Below are positions 1-9,904 of a stretch of 64,000 bases of DNA, in pieces. Below the pieces are notes generated by a model. That model did no database searches, had not been told where the DNA came from, and saw only the letters and a program-made list of their open reading frames with translations. The stretch is from Oscheius dolichura. Lineage: Eukaryota; Nematoda; Chromadorea; Rhabditida; Rhabditidae. A program made the translations under genes and the position numbers. Each line of letters begins with the position of its first letter. The stretch's first letter is position 1. The stretch covers positions 6,448,001 to 6,512,000 of the forward strand of contig OW051496.1 of NCBI GenBank assembly GCA_932521035.1, in the 5' to 3' direction.

Positions 1-1083
1 CGCTTGCACCTGAAGTTGTGAGCATAATTCTTCCAGCGTTAGCCTTGCTCATTAATCACGAGGTTTTTTTATTCAAATGTTTCAATGAAGCTCGCTTTAT
101 AGGATACTAATATACTTGTTGATACTATTTGGGCTCTCTCCTATCTGAACGATGGCGGTAATGAACAAATACAGATGGTGATTGACAGCGGGGTGAGTTT
201 ATTTTTGCCAGTCTTCTTTCAAATATGGAAATCCAGTGAATGCTAAACGTACAATTTAGGTCGTACCGCAACTTATTCCGCTCTTAAGCAATAAAGAGGT
301 GAAAGTACAAACGGCCGCGCTCCGTGCCGTCGGTAATATCGTAACTGGTACCGACGAGCAAACTCAAATTGTTCTTGATAGTGGCGTGCTGCAGCAGATG
401 CCAGGCCTATTGACACATTTTCGAGAGAAGATTAATAAGGAAGCTGTGTGGTTCCTTTCAAATATAACAGCTGGAAATCAAAACCAAGTACAAGCTGTAA
501 TTGATGCCGGTCTTATGCCAATGATTATTAACCTTCTCGATAAGGGAGATTTTCATACACAAAAAGTTTGTTTTACGTATGTTAAATGTAATTATTTTCC
601 TTTAGGAAGCTGCATGGGCTGTTTCAAACGTTACCATTTCTGGAAAACCTGAGCAGGTTATGCATATGGTTGAATGTGGAGTTATTCCCCCATTCTGTAA
701 TTTGCTTGACTGCAAAGATACTCAGATAGTCCAGGTTTGTTTAAAAACGAGTGCAAATACCTTATATTTAGGTTGTACTTGACGGCATCAACAACATCCT
801 CAAAATGGCTGGTAACAAACAAGAGCACATCTGCGCAGAAATTGAAGGATGTGGTGGCTTGGATAAAATTGAGTATCTGCAGACTCACACTAACGATGAA
901 ATATACAAATTGACCTACGAAATTATTGATACCTACTTCAGGTTTATTATTTGTTTCCCCTGAAAAAATATGTTTAGCCCCGACGAGGATGATGAGGCGG
1001 CGGCAACGCAAGCTGCAGGCTCCTTTTCGTTCGATCCATCAGGCAGCGCCCCTCATCCTGACGACGGTTGGAATTTCCACTGA
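1..1083 (+). CDS. importin subunit alpha (KPNA3/KPNA4 type), 5' truncated by window edge
   Basis: Adaptor that binds classical nuclear localisation signals and hands cargo to importin beta. Six exons are readable: 1-62, 103-192, 260-565, 606-734, 772-941 and 978-1083, with introns of 36-67 nt that all obey GT-AG. The joined product is an array of armadillo repeats with the NLS-pocket signatures [39 protein letters not shown] and [13 protein letters not shown], then a C-terminal ARM cap ([13 protein letters not shown]) and an acidic tail ending DDGWNFH. The pattern matches the alpha-3/alpha-4 subfamily (nematode IMA-3 group) better than alpha-1. The N-terminal importin-beta-binding domain and the first ARM repeats lie left of the window. 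An AATAAA for this strand is at 1568-1573. Confidence 0.95.
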
Positions 1084-1567
1084 TTTATCATCTTCATACT
1101 TCCATGTATTGTGAACCCCCCCTGGCCCGCCTAGTCCTCCTTCTGTTCCAGGATGTTTATTTCGCGGAGTGAGAGTGTTCATGTTTGTCTATTGCGAGGT
1201 TAATGTGTGAAAGGGTCCTTATACTCGTCTATAAAGAGTGTTTACATTCAAGCGTTTCTGTATACTATTTGTTAAATTCTAAATTTTCTTTTGCTGCGCG
1301 CGCGTCAAATTTTATTTTATATCATTATTTAGTTACTCTGATGACGAGTATATCTTTGGGTCGTTATAGGCCCGTTGTTATCTCCCCGTTTCCGTGTGAG
1401 AGTTGTTCATAGTCAGAATACATTTGTTATCATGTTAAAACTTTTAAAATGAATACTCTGCTATTGTGATTGTATGTGAGTAAGAGTGACAGTTTCACCC
1501 GGTTGTATTGCTCTATTTTGTTGTCCTTAACCGCCCCTTCCCAATGCGTCCTGTTCACATACATGCA

Positions 1568-1611
1568 AATAAAATGTTTGCTGCTTACATACTGCTATAA
1601 TACATTTTATT
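1568..1611. terminator. back-to-back poly(A) signals of convergent genes
   Basis: AATAAA occurs on the plus strand at 1568-1573 (importin alpha) and on the minus strand at 1606-1611 (collagen). The two 3' ends are therefore within about 40 bp or overlap. The minus-strand signal begins only 4 nt past the collagen stop codon, which implies a very short 3'UTR. Confidence 0.6.
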
Positions 1612-1614
1612 GAA

Positions 1615-2830
1615 TCAATGTAAACGAACTCGACGTCTTCTTCCATATCCGCCTGATGACGGATAGCTGGAATAGCTCGGGCTAGGATAGCTGGGAGACG
1701 AAGGAGCGTATCCAGTGCTGGATCCGGAGGAAGATCCACCAGCAGTATAGCTAGCCGAACTGTCACCTTCGGGAGTGGGAGCAGCCGGCTGGACGCTGGT
1801 CTGTCCAGGATTTCCAGAGTTATTCGAGCCACCACGTCCAGAAGAGCCAGAAGGATTACCGGACGGGTTACCAGAAGTATTGCCAGATGATCCCGGAGGG
1901 GTTTCGCCCCGTGGGGGGCATGGGCAGTAACCTCCATCTTCTGCGTTAGCTCCGACCTTTCCAGCAGGTCCAGGAAGTCCAGGATGCCCGTCGTGGCCAG
2001 GATTGCCAGCTGGTCCCGGAGGTCCTTGCTCTCCTGCATCGCCGTCTTTGCCATCTTCTCCATGCTTTCCAGGAAGACCGACGGGCCCAGTCCATCCGGG
2101 CTCTCCAGGCTGGCCAGGGGCACCAGGGAAGGCGACAGTGCCCGGCATTCCATCGGGTCCGTTGGGGCCATCGAATCCGGCCATTCCCTTCGGTCCTTGA
2201 TCTCCAGGGGCGCCTTCAGAGCCAGCATTTCCATCGTTTCCGGGAGGTCCAGCCTTGCCCCCAGATCCGGGATATCCTTTTTCTCCTTCAGGCCCAGAAG
2301 GACCCTGGGGGCCGGGCGGGCCAGGAGGGCAGGTGATGCAACCGCCGGGATGGTCGAAGGAGGCCAGCAGGGAAATGCCGCTGGCACCCTGCTTTCCAGC
2401 CTCTCCAGAATGACCTTCGTCTCCTCGTTTTCCCGGGGGACCGGGGGGTCCGGGAGGTCCAGCGGGGCATCCCTGGGAGTTGTTGTCGCAGTTGCACATT
2501 CCCGGGTAGATGTGTCTGAAAAGGGAGTCGGTATACGGGAATGAGCCCGGTCGGCCGACCTCTTTCGGCGGAACACGCTGGGCATCGGGTTACTGGACGA
2601 GCCAGTGGGGCTCTGGAGGATGAGGAGCCGGTCCCAAGTGTCGTCGGCCATCAGCTTAAATTCATCCATGCGACTCTCCACCTGGAAGACGACTCATTAA
2701 AGGGGACAACGGGACGGTGCACCTCATCCCGGAGACTGTTGATGTCTCCGACGATGTGGGCTACTCCGACGAGGGCGGCAAGCACGCCGGCGAGGCAGAG
2801 GCCGGCGCTGACGTGACCTAGAGAGGCCAT
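1615..2830 (-). CDS. nematode cuticle collagen
   Basis: Structural collagen of the cuticle. Three exons join as 2830-2723, 2681-2560 and 2515-1615 (introns 41 and 44 nt) to give 376 residues. The order is: a short N-terminal hydrophobic segment (GLCLAGVLAALVGVAHIV) serving as signal or anchor; the nematode N-terminal block (DINSLRDEVESRMDEFK); a furin-type site FRRKR; and a cysteine knot CNCDNNSQGC. Then come Gly-X-Y runs with short interruptions and a second cysteine pair (GGCITC), another pair (YCPCPP) after the triple helix, and a long Gly/Ser/Asn/Pro tail ending GYGRRRRVRLH. The frame across the first two exon joins is only open if both short introns are removed. Several unrelated-looking open frames overlap because of GC-rich codon use. 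The paralogue class is not assigned. Confidence 0.9.
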
Positions 2831-3111
2831 GGTCTGTCGCCACTCCCCCGTTGACGCTTTTTATCTATCCAGGGGCGGAGGTGGCCACAAAAAACTGCCG
2901 AGAAACTTGATTAAAGCCGGCTTTTGATTGAAAAAATCCGATAGGTGGGCGATGATACGAGCGGGTGGTGGTCATTCGGACAGTGATCAAAAAAGATTTA
3001 AGACGTTTAATTGGGAAGAAGCGACTTTTTATAAAAGCAAGAGAAGATGAAAGCAGTTGGGGCACACTTGTGTTATACGCGGTTCAACGGGAGACGGCCA
3101 TGGTTGCCCCT

Positions 3112-3235
3112 GTGTCTCCGGGAGGACAGAACTCGGCCCTGTGTCTCCGGGAGGACAGAACTCGGCCCTGTGTCTCCGGGAGGACAGAACTCGGCCCTGT
3201 GTCTCCGGGAGGACAGAACTCGGCCCTGTGTCTCT
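3112..3235. repeat. 29-bp minisatellite, about 4.3 copies
   Basis: A unit starting GTGTCTCCGGGAGGACAGAA and ending CTCGGCCCT is repeated four times without a mismatch, then a partial copy. Because 29 is not a multiple of 3 and no unit carries a stop, all three forward frames stay open and give false ORFs. Confidence 0.95.
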
Positions 3236-4146
3236 TCCGGGAAATTAGGCAATGGACATCACACCGGGTTGCCTGGTTGCGACCGGAGGCGCGAGCAATT
3301 CGCGTCCCTATACGTCAATCGGAAAGTTCCCTCGCTCTGGAATAGACAGACATTGGTCCGCTTGTGAGGTGAAATACCTACAAGCGTGCACTACAAGGTT
3401 CTGTGTGCAGCCGAACCGGCCGTTCTGGATCGTGGGCAGCTACATTAGACCCCTAAAACCAAAGAAGTTATGAGGAATGGGAAATATCATTGAGTGGAAA
3501 AGGAGCGTCTGAGAGTGACTGGTTTCCATGATAATGTTGGAAAACGACCGAAACGCGGCTTTTTAATCAATCGTTAGTTTAAATTTTTCCTGTTCTATCG
3601 CAGCATCACTCGCACAGATCCTAGCAACATTCGGTTAGATGGGCCTCTCCAATTTGATGATCTTCCCTTGCCAGAAGGTCAGAATACGGCTTAGTTATGG
3701 CTATGGCCGAGCCCGTGCCATAGTCTATGTACCGCACGGGGTAACTATCGCCCCATTAGACGCCCCCTGCATAGGCAAATATTACGCTGTGATCAGCGTT
3801 CTTTGAAATCCCTAGAAACAAATTTTTAGCGGCAGACCACATAACCATGCCGTGGTATGAGGATGTGAAGTTTGAAAATATCCCTACTTTTACCGAAGAG
3901 CGTCACGTAGGATGACTTGAAGTCATGCGTGACCGCCGACTGGAACTTCATCAGCTGTGAGCCCTGAATGTTGGCTTTGGGAGAAAGGCGTGGGAAAGGC
4001 AGTTCTGTCTCAAGGCGAGGATCTGCAAAGTTCATCTGGAGTGGAGCTATAGGAGATGCTGCGCCATCGGAGTGGCGCCTGGCGCGTGTGGCGTGCTGTT
4101 TTGGGGAGATTGGGTCCATCTAAGAGAATTAGAATGGAGCAAGGGG

Positions 4147-4743
4147 TTTTTAGGCCGGGGGTTTTGACAAGCCGCCTCGGCGAGGGTGTCCGAGCGAAGT
4201 GCTACGGACGAGAGAAGGTCCAGTATTGACCTGTTTCCAGGCACACCTGTGGAAACTGATGATAACGGAGAAAGGATTTTAGGCCGGGGGCTTTTGCAAG
4301 CCGCCCCGGCAAAGAGGGACGAACAGAGAGCTTGAGTAGTTGACGCCCAACAGCGAAGCAGCAAGGATCAGAGCGGGGAGCGGCAACTAGGACGCGGTAG
4401 AACACGACGACGATGAGCAGCGAGAACCGGAGCGGTACGAGGACCACCCGGGCCGAAGACAGGTGCCGGATCCGCTCCGAAACCAGGTTTTATAGGACAC
4501 GGGGTGAGTAATTCTGCTGTAAGGCAGAAGGACGGCCCCCTTTTGAGGGGGAAAACCTGAGATCGCTTCTGAAATGCGCCAGAATGCGGGGAGGGGTGAC
4601 CTGAAATGCGTAGGATCCACCACCTCATCAGTTCAAAGGACGAAAGCTTGAAAATAGCTTGGAAGCCAAAAGTGCTTGATCCGGACGAAAAGAAAAGAAA
4701 AGAGGTTTTTTTAAGCCGGGGGCTTTTGCAAGCCGCCCCGGCG
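4147..4743. repeat. three direct copies of a 35-bp GC-rich repeat
   Basis: Copies lie at 4147-4184, 4277-4311 and 4706-4743, all in the same orientation. They share TTTTAGGCCGGGGGCTTTTG followed by CAAGCCGCCCCGGC. The first copy has a few changes. Copies 2 and 3 are nearly identical. Confidence 0.85.
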
Positions 4744-6535
4744 AGGAGGTGAAGAGAGGAGGCGCTTGGAACGAGGCGACCTCTTGAAGACGGGCTCGGA
4801 CCCCAAGGAGGATTGTTTGAGGGAGTGGATAGGCTAGTCTGCCCCGGGGGCTAGGTGTTAATGGAGAGAGCTCTCCACTTGGCTCCTGGAGGCCCCCTGA
4901 GACCGACCTCTTCCGCCAAAATGGACTTTTCAATTGCATGGTGATTGCAATTCCGGAGAAGGCAGGACACAGATTCGGGCCGGCCTCTTTCGACTTTTGC
5001 TCGGTCCCCGCAGTAGGTTCGCTCTATTCGCTACATATTTTTGGGCAGTAATGGGTATTCGGTCCTTTTAATTTCTTATTTTCTAGAAAGAACTCGACGA
5101 AGAAGCTTAAAATTAGGAAGAGGCAAGGCATGTGTGTTTAAACGAGGTGCCAATCGGCAAAAATCGATTGGCCGATGGAGACACCGTTCTTAAACGACGA
5201 GAACAACACAAACCGGCATTATTTTAAAAGGAGTAATGGAAAGGGAAGACGAGGGAAGTAGCCGCCTGAAGCGATAACAAGTGACCGGCGGAGAGGCACC
5301 TGGGCGACAAAAAACAACAACAGCTGTTCTGATAAATCGGGTCGTCGACGAGGTGGATGCAGTTCAAAACTCGAAAATCGGGGAAGAAGCTATTGAAGAT
5401 GGAACAAAGGTGCCTTGTCAGAATTGGTCAATGACCGCAAAAATTGGAAAAGCATCCAAGGAAAGAGAAGGGAAAAGAAGGCGTCGCAGTCAACTGTTAT
5501 TAATATCTGTTGAATTTTTGGATCCCAGCGTTCGCTTCTTCCTCGGCTGGCCGATGGCCATCCCGTAAAGGCGACCGACATCCGTAATTTCTTTGATCTT
5601 ATCCTTGGTGGCTTCGCTCTGTCCCTTGCCGTGCCATCCAGATGTGCTTCTTCCTCCTAGTCAGTGCTCCTTCCCTCACTTCTCTGAAGATTCCCTCTAC
5701 CAGCACCTCGTCCAGGGTCACATCGGCGTGGCTGAACTCCCCCTTCTGGAGGGGCACTCCCTTCTTCAGCCGGATGACCGAGGACGGACCAATTCAGAAA
5801 GAGGAAGAGCAACTGGCCTTTCTGATGCAACTTTTATCGTCATAAAAAAGGAGCAAACCTATAAAATCAGGGGATTACAACTTCTGGGAAAGGACGTTGT
5901 ACTTCTGGACGGGAGGGATCTTACTGGAGCTCAAGCCACTTTTCCAAAAGAGAGGTGAGAGAGAGGGGCGCCTGGGGCAGTACCCTTACGGGCCAAGGGC
6001 AACCGTCTGCCGGTCACGCGGGGGCAGTCCTTGCTCTCGGGTGGCTGCTGCACGGAACTGCCCTTCGCCGGCTTCATCTGCTTTGGCAGCAGGCCAAGGG
6101 CACGGTACTGGCCCTACAGCGCCCTCGTTCCACTCCCAGAAGAGGTCGAAAGTGGCGAACTTCGGTGGCCGCTGTTTCAGCCCCCTTTTGAACCCTAGCC
6201 ACTCCTCTCTCCTCTCTATCTCCTGCCCAATATAGTTCATTCCCCTTCTGAAATAGGAGAACAGGAAGTGCTCTGAGGGATAATTGAGACGAGGCGTCAA
6301 ACTAGAGTCTATGAATTGCAGCTGCTGTGAACTCCCGAAGTGAGCCATAATGTACTGTTATTGGGGACAGTTGTCAACTGGCAGGAGTGATCAAGGATTT
6401 ATGAGAGAACGTGTTATTACAAAGAGGGAAAAAGTGAAACAGTAGACGGCCTGGAAAACAATTACGACTTCCGGAAGGAATTACTAATCAGGAGACGTGA
6501 TCACTTACTATTGAGATGCACGGCATCTCCCCGAG

Positions 6536-6545
6536 GATTACGGTA
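6536..6545. repeat. GATTACGGTA motif
   Basis: First occurrence of a short motif seen again at 49112, 50652, 52160, 52624 and 52709 (reverse complement), always in GC-rich sequence. Confidence 0.7.
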
Positions 6546-6944
6546 ACCAGGGAGGAAGAATACTACTTTTTGGTTGCAGAGGTCTAATTGCGTGGTGGTG
6601 GTCCGGATGCAAACGTATTGTTGCCCGTTGCGATATGGCCAACAATGTGCATTTTGTCAGATTGGTCTGTCTTCCATTATCACCTCCATTAGGTCACTCT
6701 TTCCCTTTGCATATCATTATGTTCCGTTACCTACCCCTCCTGTCCGCCTTCCCTAGGCTTGTCTTCGGCTGTCTCCCTACAGTACCCTATGATGTAAGCC
6801 GTCTATCTCCCTTTATTCGAATCCTCCTCAGAATACAGCTCTCTCAGGGCCTCTCTTCCCCTCGAGCGGCCCTTTACCCAGTCTCCCTCAACCATCCTCT
6901 CCCATTATCAGCCAGCAGAGAGTACAGATAAATTAACCGGCCCC

Positions 6945-7556
6945 TTGTTAGAGGTTGTGATTACCCCTTCTCCTCCCGGGACGAGCGAGAACATAGCAGA
7001 GACGGTTGACTCGCCTTGTCCACCGTCCTGGGTCGAATTTTCCTCGACTGCCGGTTATAAGAAATGCTACCAGGTGAGAATCTCCTTTTTCGGTCAGATG
7101 CTTCAGCGAATCATGGGTGATTTCGACTATCTCGGCGCTAAATACGACTGCCAGAGTAGGAAAGCATCCATCGTGACCATCGAGAACGCGGAGGAGTACG
7201 TCTTTCTCAAAGGTTCTCTCTCCCCTTGAATATATTTCAACCTATCTCTTCAGCCCTGTGTGCAACTGGGAGGACACTGTAACTGATCCCCTATATCGGG
7301 CTGGTGCGGGATGATGTCATCGGCCATCTGAAATGGGAAGACAGCAACAGCGGGGGATTTCTAAAGTTCTTCAAGGAAATCGAGCCGGCCAAGGAGGATG
7401 GCAACTGTTTTAAGGTCGTCAGTCTATTAAAATATTGGGGTTCAGTTCGTGACGGATCAGACCATCGCGGATAGCAACCTCCTCAAGAGGGGGCAGACGA
7501 TGCCGAGGGTGCGCGCATCAAAGAAGGCCACACCATCCGGGGAAACGAAGCGATAA
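6945..7556 (+). CDS. C-type-lectin-like domain protein, start missing, possibly disrupted
   Basis: Reads as a C-type lectin fold: N-terminal CPPSWVEFSSTAGYKKCYQ, then YLGAKYDCQSRKASIVTIEN with the alpha-helical Cys and E-E-Y-V-F-L, then PYIGLVRDDVIGHLKWED and a Gly-rich loop ending DGNCFK. Likely introns are 7074-7097 (24 nt), about 7211-7251 and about 7415-7443. The final part FVTDQTIADSNLLKRG leads to a stop at 7556. There is an in-frame TAA at about 7281 just before the IPYIGL strand, and the usual last W-x-D-x-x-C of the family is not visible. No start ATG is found in frame. It may be a decayed copy, or my joins may be wrong. Its expected role would be a secreted carbohydrate- or protein-binding protein. 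Confidence 0.5.
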
Positions 7557-7715
7557 AATACAAGAAGGGAATCAGCCCCGATTAGACATTCCCTGACCAT
7601 TTTCGTCACCCTGTATTGTTTTAAAGTAAGCGACGGTTGTTTTTTTTTGTTTCCTACCTTACGAAGACGCGACTCGAGACAGGAGACGCCCTAATAATGC
7701 CCCCATTTTCAGACA

Positions 7716-9904
7716 ATGGCCAACTTATCGTCTACGGACTACGACCTGAGCTTTGCTCCTCATGGCGGACCTACCGGGGGTCCAGCCATCGAGTACAGTT
7801 ACCCCGAGGGAGCTGGCGAGCCTGGGAAGGAGCAGGGGCCTGGAGGAAGCCCTGAAGTCGCCTCTCCTGCTGCCGTCAGGACCGCCCTGACCAATCTCGC
7901 CGCCTCTGTGAAGAAGACTGCCGCCGCTATGGCCCACGCCTTGGACATCGTGAGCGCCGCCACCGCCGATTCGGTAACCAGTCCCGGTGGAAGGACCATG
8001 GAGAGCTGCCGTAAGGTTTGTCGTTTGCATTTTCTTCTTCTGCTTCACTTCTTCCCATTCTCTGACACTCTGAACACCTTGTTAATTCCAGACACCCTCC
8101 GGCCACTCTCTTCTCCGTGGCTCTTTCCTCGTGGACGAAGAGCAGCAGGACGACAACGACGTCCTCTACCGTCAGCTTGGAGTGGAGGATATGGAGGAGC
8201 TGTCGCCGTTCTCCAAGAAGAGGTGGACCATCTGGTCTAAGCGAGGAGTCGCCGGCATCAACAAGCTGGACCGAAACGACAAGGACGCCTTGAGCAGTGC
8301 CGAGCTCATGAGCCCCAACGGAGCCTGCCGTTGCCTTCGCCATGGGAACAACTGCCGTCATCTCTCCTCTCCCACGGAAATTCGGATGGATGAAGATGGA
8401 ATGGCCCACATCCCAGACGACATCATCACCGACGGGACCCTCCGCGACGCCGAGTACGTCTTCCACGGAATGGAGCAGCTGGGCTTCATGCTGGCCGGAA
8501 CTCCCAGGGCACGCACCACGACGCCCGCGACGATCCAGCCGAGCCAGCCGATGTCCCCGCCAAGCCAGGAGAAGACGTCCTCCGATGGACAGAACGTCAG
8601 CTGGACGATGGAAGAAGCCAAGGAGCTGAGCTTCACCGAAGCTGAAAGGGAGCATAACGCCGGGCTCTGGGAGAAGCTGACCGGCAAGGGCAACACGGCA
8701 CCGCCTCCTCCTACAGCTGCCGATGACATCCAGTCAAGTGGAGCCGAAGACGATGACTTCCGTCCGGCCGAGAACATGGACTTCGAGCTGCCTGAGGTAT
8801 TTGATTTTGTAGCATCTGAAAAAACAAACTTCCAGCAGGCCAATGGAGAGGAGTTCCAGTCGGCCGACGCCTTCGACTTTGGAATGGCCGATGACTTCGA
8901 CGGTCAGCCGTCGCAGGGCGAGAGATCCCAGGAAATGGAGGACAGCCAATACGAGTTCCAGCCGGCCGACGTCTTCGACTTCGGCGTTGCCGAGTTCCAG
9001 CCACAGGAAAACTCCCTGGAAATGGAGGACATGGTGGAGAAGGCCGACGAACCGATCTCAGCATCCAGGAAGAGGGCCGCTGTTGCCGACGACATCCAGT
9101 CAAGTGGAGCCGAAGACGATGACTTCCGTCCGGCCGAGAACATGGACTTCGAGCCCCCTGAGGTATTTGATTTTGTAGCATCTGAAAAAACGAACTTCCA
9201 GCAGGCCAATGGAGAGGAGTTCCAGTCGGCCGACCTCTTCGACTTCGGCGCTGCCGAGTTCCAGCCACAGGAAAACTCCCTGGAAATGGAGGACATGGTG
9301 GAGAAGGCCGACGAACCGATCTCGGCATCCAGGAAGAGGACCGCTGCTGCCGATGAGGACGAGCCCCAGGCGAAGAAGTCCAAGGCCGCGACTCCCACCA
9401 TCGTCTCTCCTCGGAAAAGAGCTGCATCTCCTGCCGAAGACGATCCGACGCCGAAGAAGGGCAGACTGGAGCCGGCGCCAGTCCAGCCACCACCACCTGC
9501 TGCTGCTCTTCTCGTCCCTGCTCCACTCGATCCGCAGGCAGACGCAGTTGCCAGGAGAGGCCGCGTCCTCCGACGAGTGAGAATATTTCCTAGATTTCAT
9601 ATAAAAGCAACGTTGTTAGATCTCCAGCCTCCTCGAGTTCATTACCGAAAGACTCGAAGAGATCGGAGAAGTTTGCGATTCCCGCAATGGAAATCCCGGT
9701 CTGCTCGACCTCACCGCAGCCTTCACCAGGATGACGAGCACCCTCTACCGTCTCAAGAAGGAGCTGCCTCTGCTCCCGGCCTACACCCACGAGCTGATGA
9801 TGGATAGAGTGGCCGAGAAGATTCAGAAGCTGGCCGACGCCATTCCCCCCACTCCAGCTCCGGCCCCGCGCCTCCGCCGCCACGCTGGGAAGTACCGCCG
9901 TTGA
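7716..9904 (+). CDS. acidic repeat protein, unknown function (689 residues)
   Basis: Three exons, 7716-8015, 8092-9576 and 9620-9904, all phase 0, give 689 residues. A splice-like acceptor (CCATTTTCAG) lies 3 nt before the ATG. The N-terminal 100 residues are Gly/Pro/Ala rich with a helical AVRTALTNLAASVKKTAAAM. Then comes an acidic region with two long tandem repeats (about residues 310-430 and 430-520) built on DDIQSSGAEDDDFRPAENMD and short FDFG/FDFV motifs. Next are basic blocks (SRKRAA, AKKSK, PKKGR) that look like nuclear signals, and finally a helical C-terminal domain (SSLLEFITERLEEIGE, TSTLYRLKKELPLL). No family is recognised. Codon use is strongly GC-ending and intact. The basic blocks suggest a nuclear protein, but that is inference. 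Confidence 0.75.
8719..9352 (+). repeat. tandem intragenic duplication in the acidic repeat gene
   Basis: The segment from 8719 recurs from 9079 with only a few base changes over about 150 bp, and the flanking part 8968-9078 recurs at about 9220-9345. Copy two lacks a central 35-codon piece. Near identity at silent sites implies a recent duplication or conversion. Confidence 0.9.

Larger units (their letters stand above)
2831..6944. other. 4.1 kb repeat-containing stretch without a supported gene
   Basis: GC-rich DNA with several open frames but none that I can tie to a family or a coherent exon chain. It contains the 29-bp minisatellite (3112-3235) and three copies of a 35-bp GC-rich repeat. 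The longest candidates that look least like chance are a minus-strand frame 6348-5986 (starts MAHFGSSQQLQFIDSS) and a minus-strand frame 4119-3826 (ends RHGYVVCR). Neither is recognised. Confidence 0.5.

Noticed and set aside
1527-2681. 384-residue minus-strand frame over the collagen
   Set aside because: It is the collagen exon 2 frame running into the wrong phase of exon 3; removing the 44-nt intron gives the Gly-X-Y frame.
2965-3367. Long open frames in all three forward phases
   Set aside because: They are produced by the 29-bp minisatellite, which has no stop in any frame; not genes.
8358-9600. Long minus-strand frames opposite the acidic repeat gene
   Set aside because: Shadows of GC-rich plus-strand coding sequence; the plus strand has coherent splice sites and codon bias.
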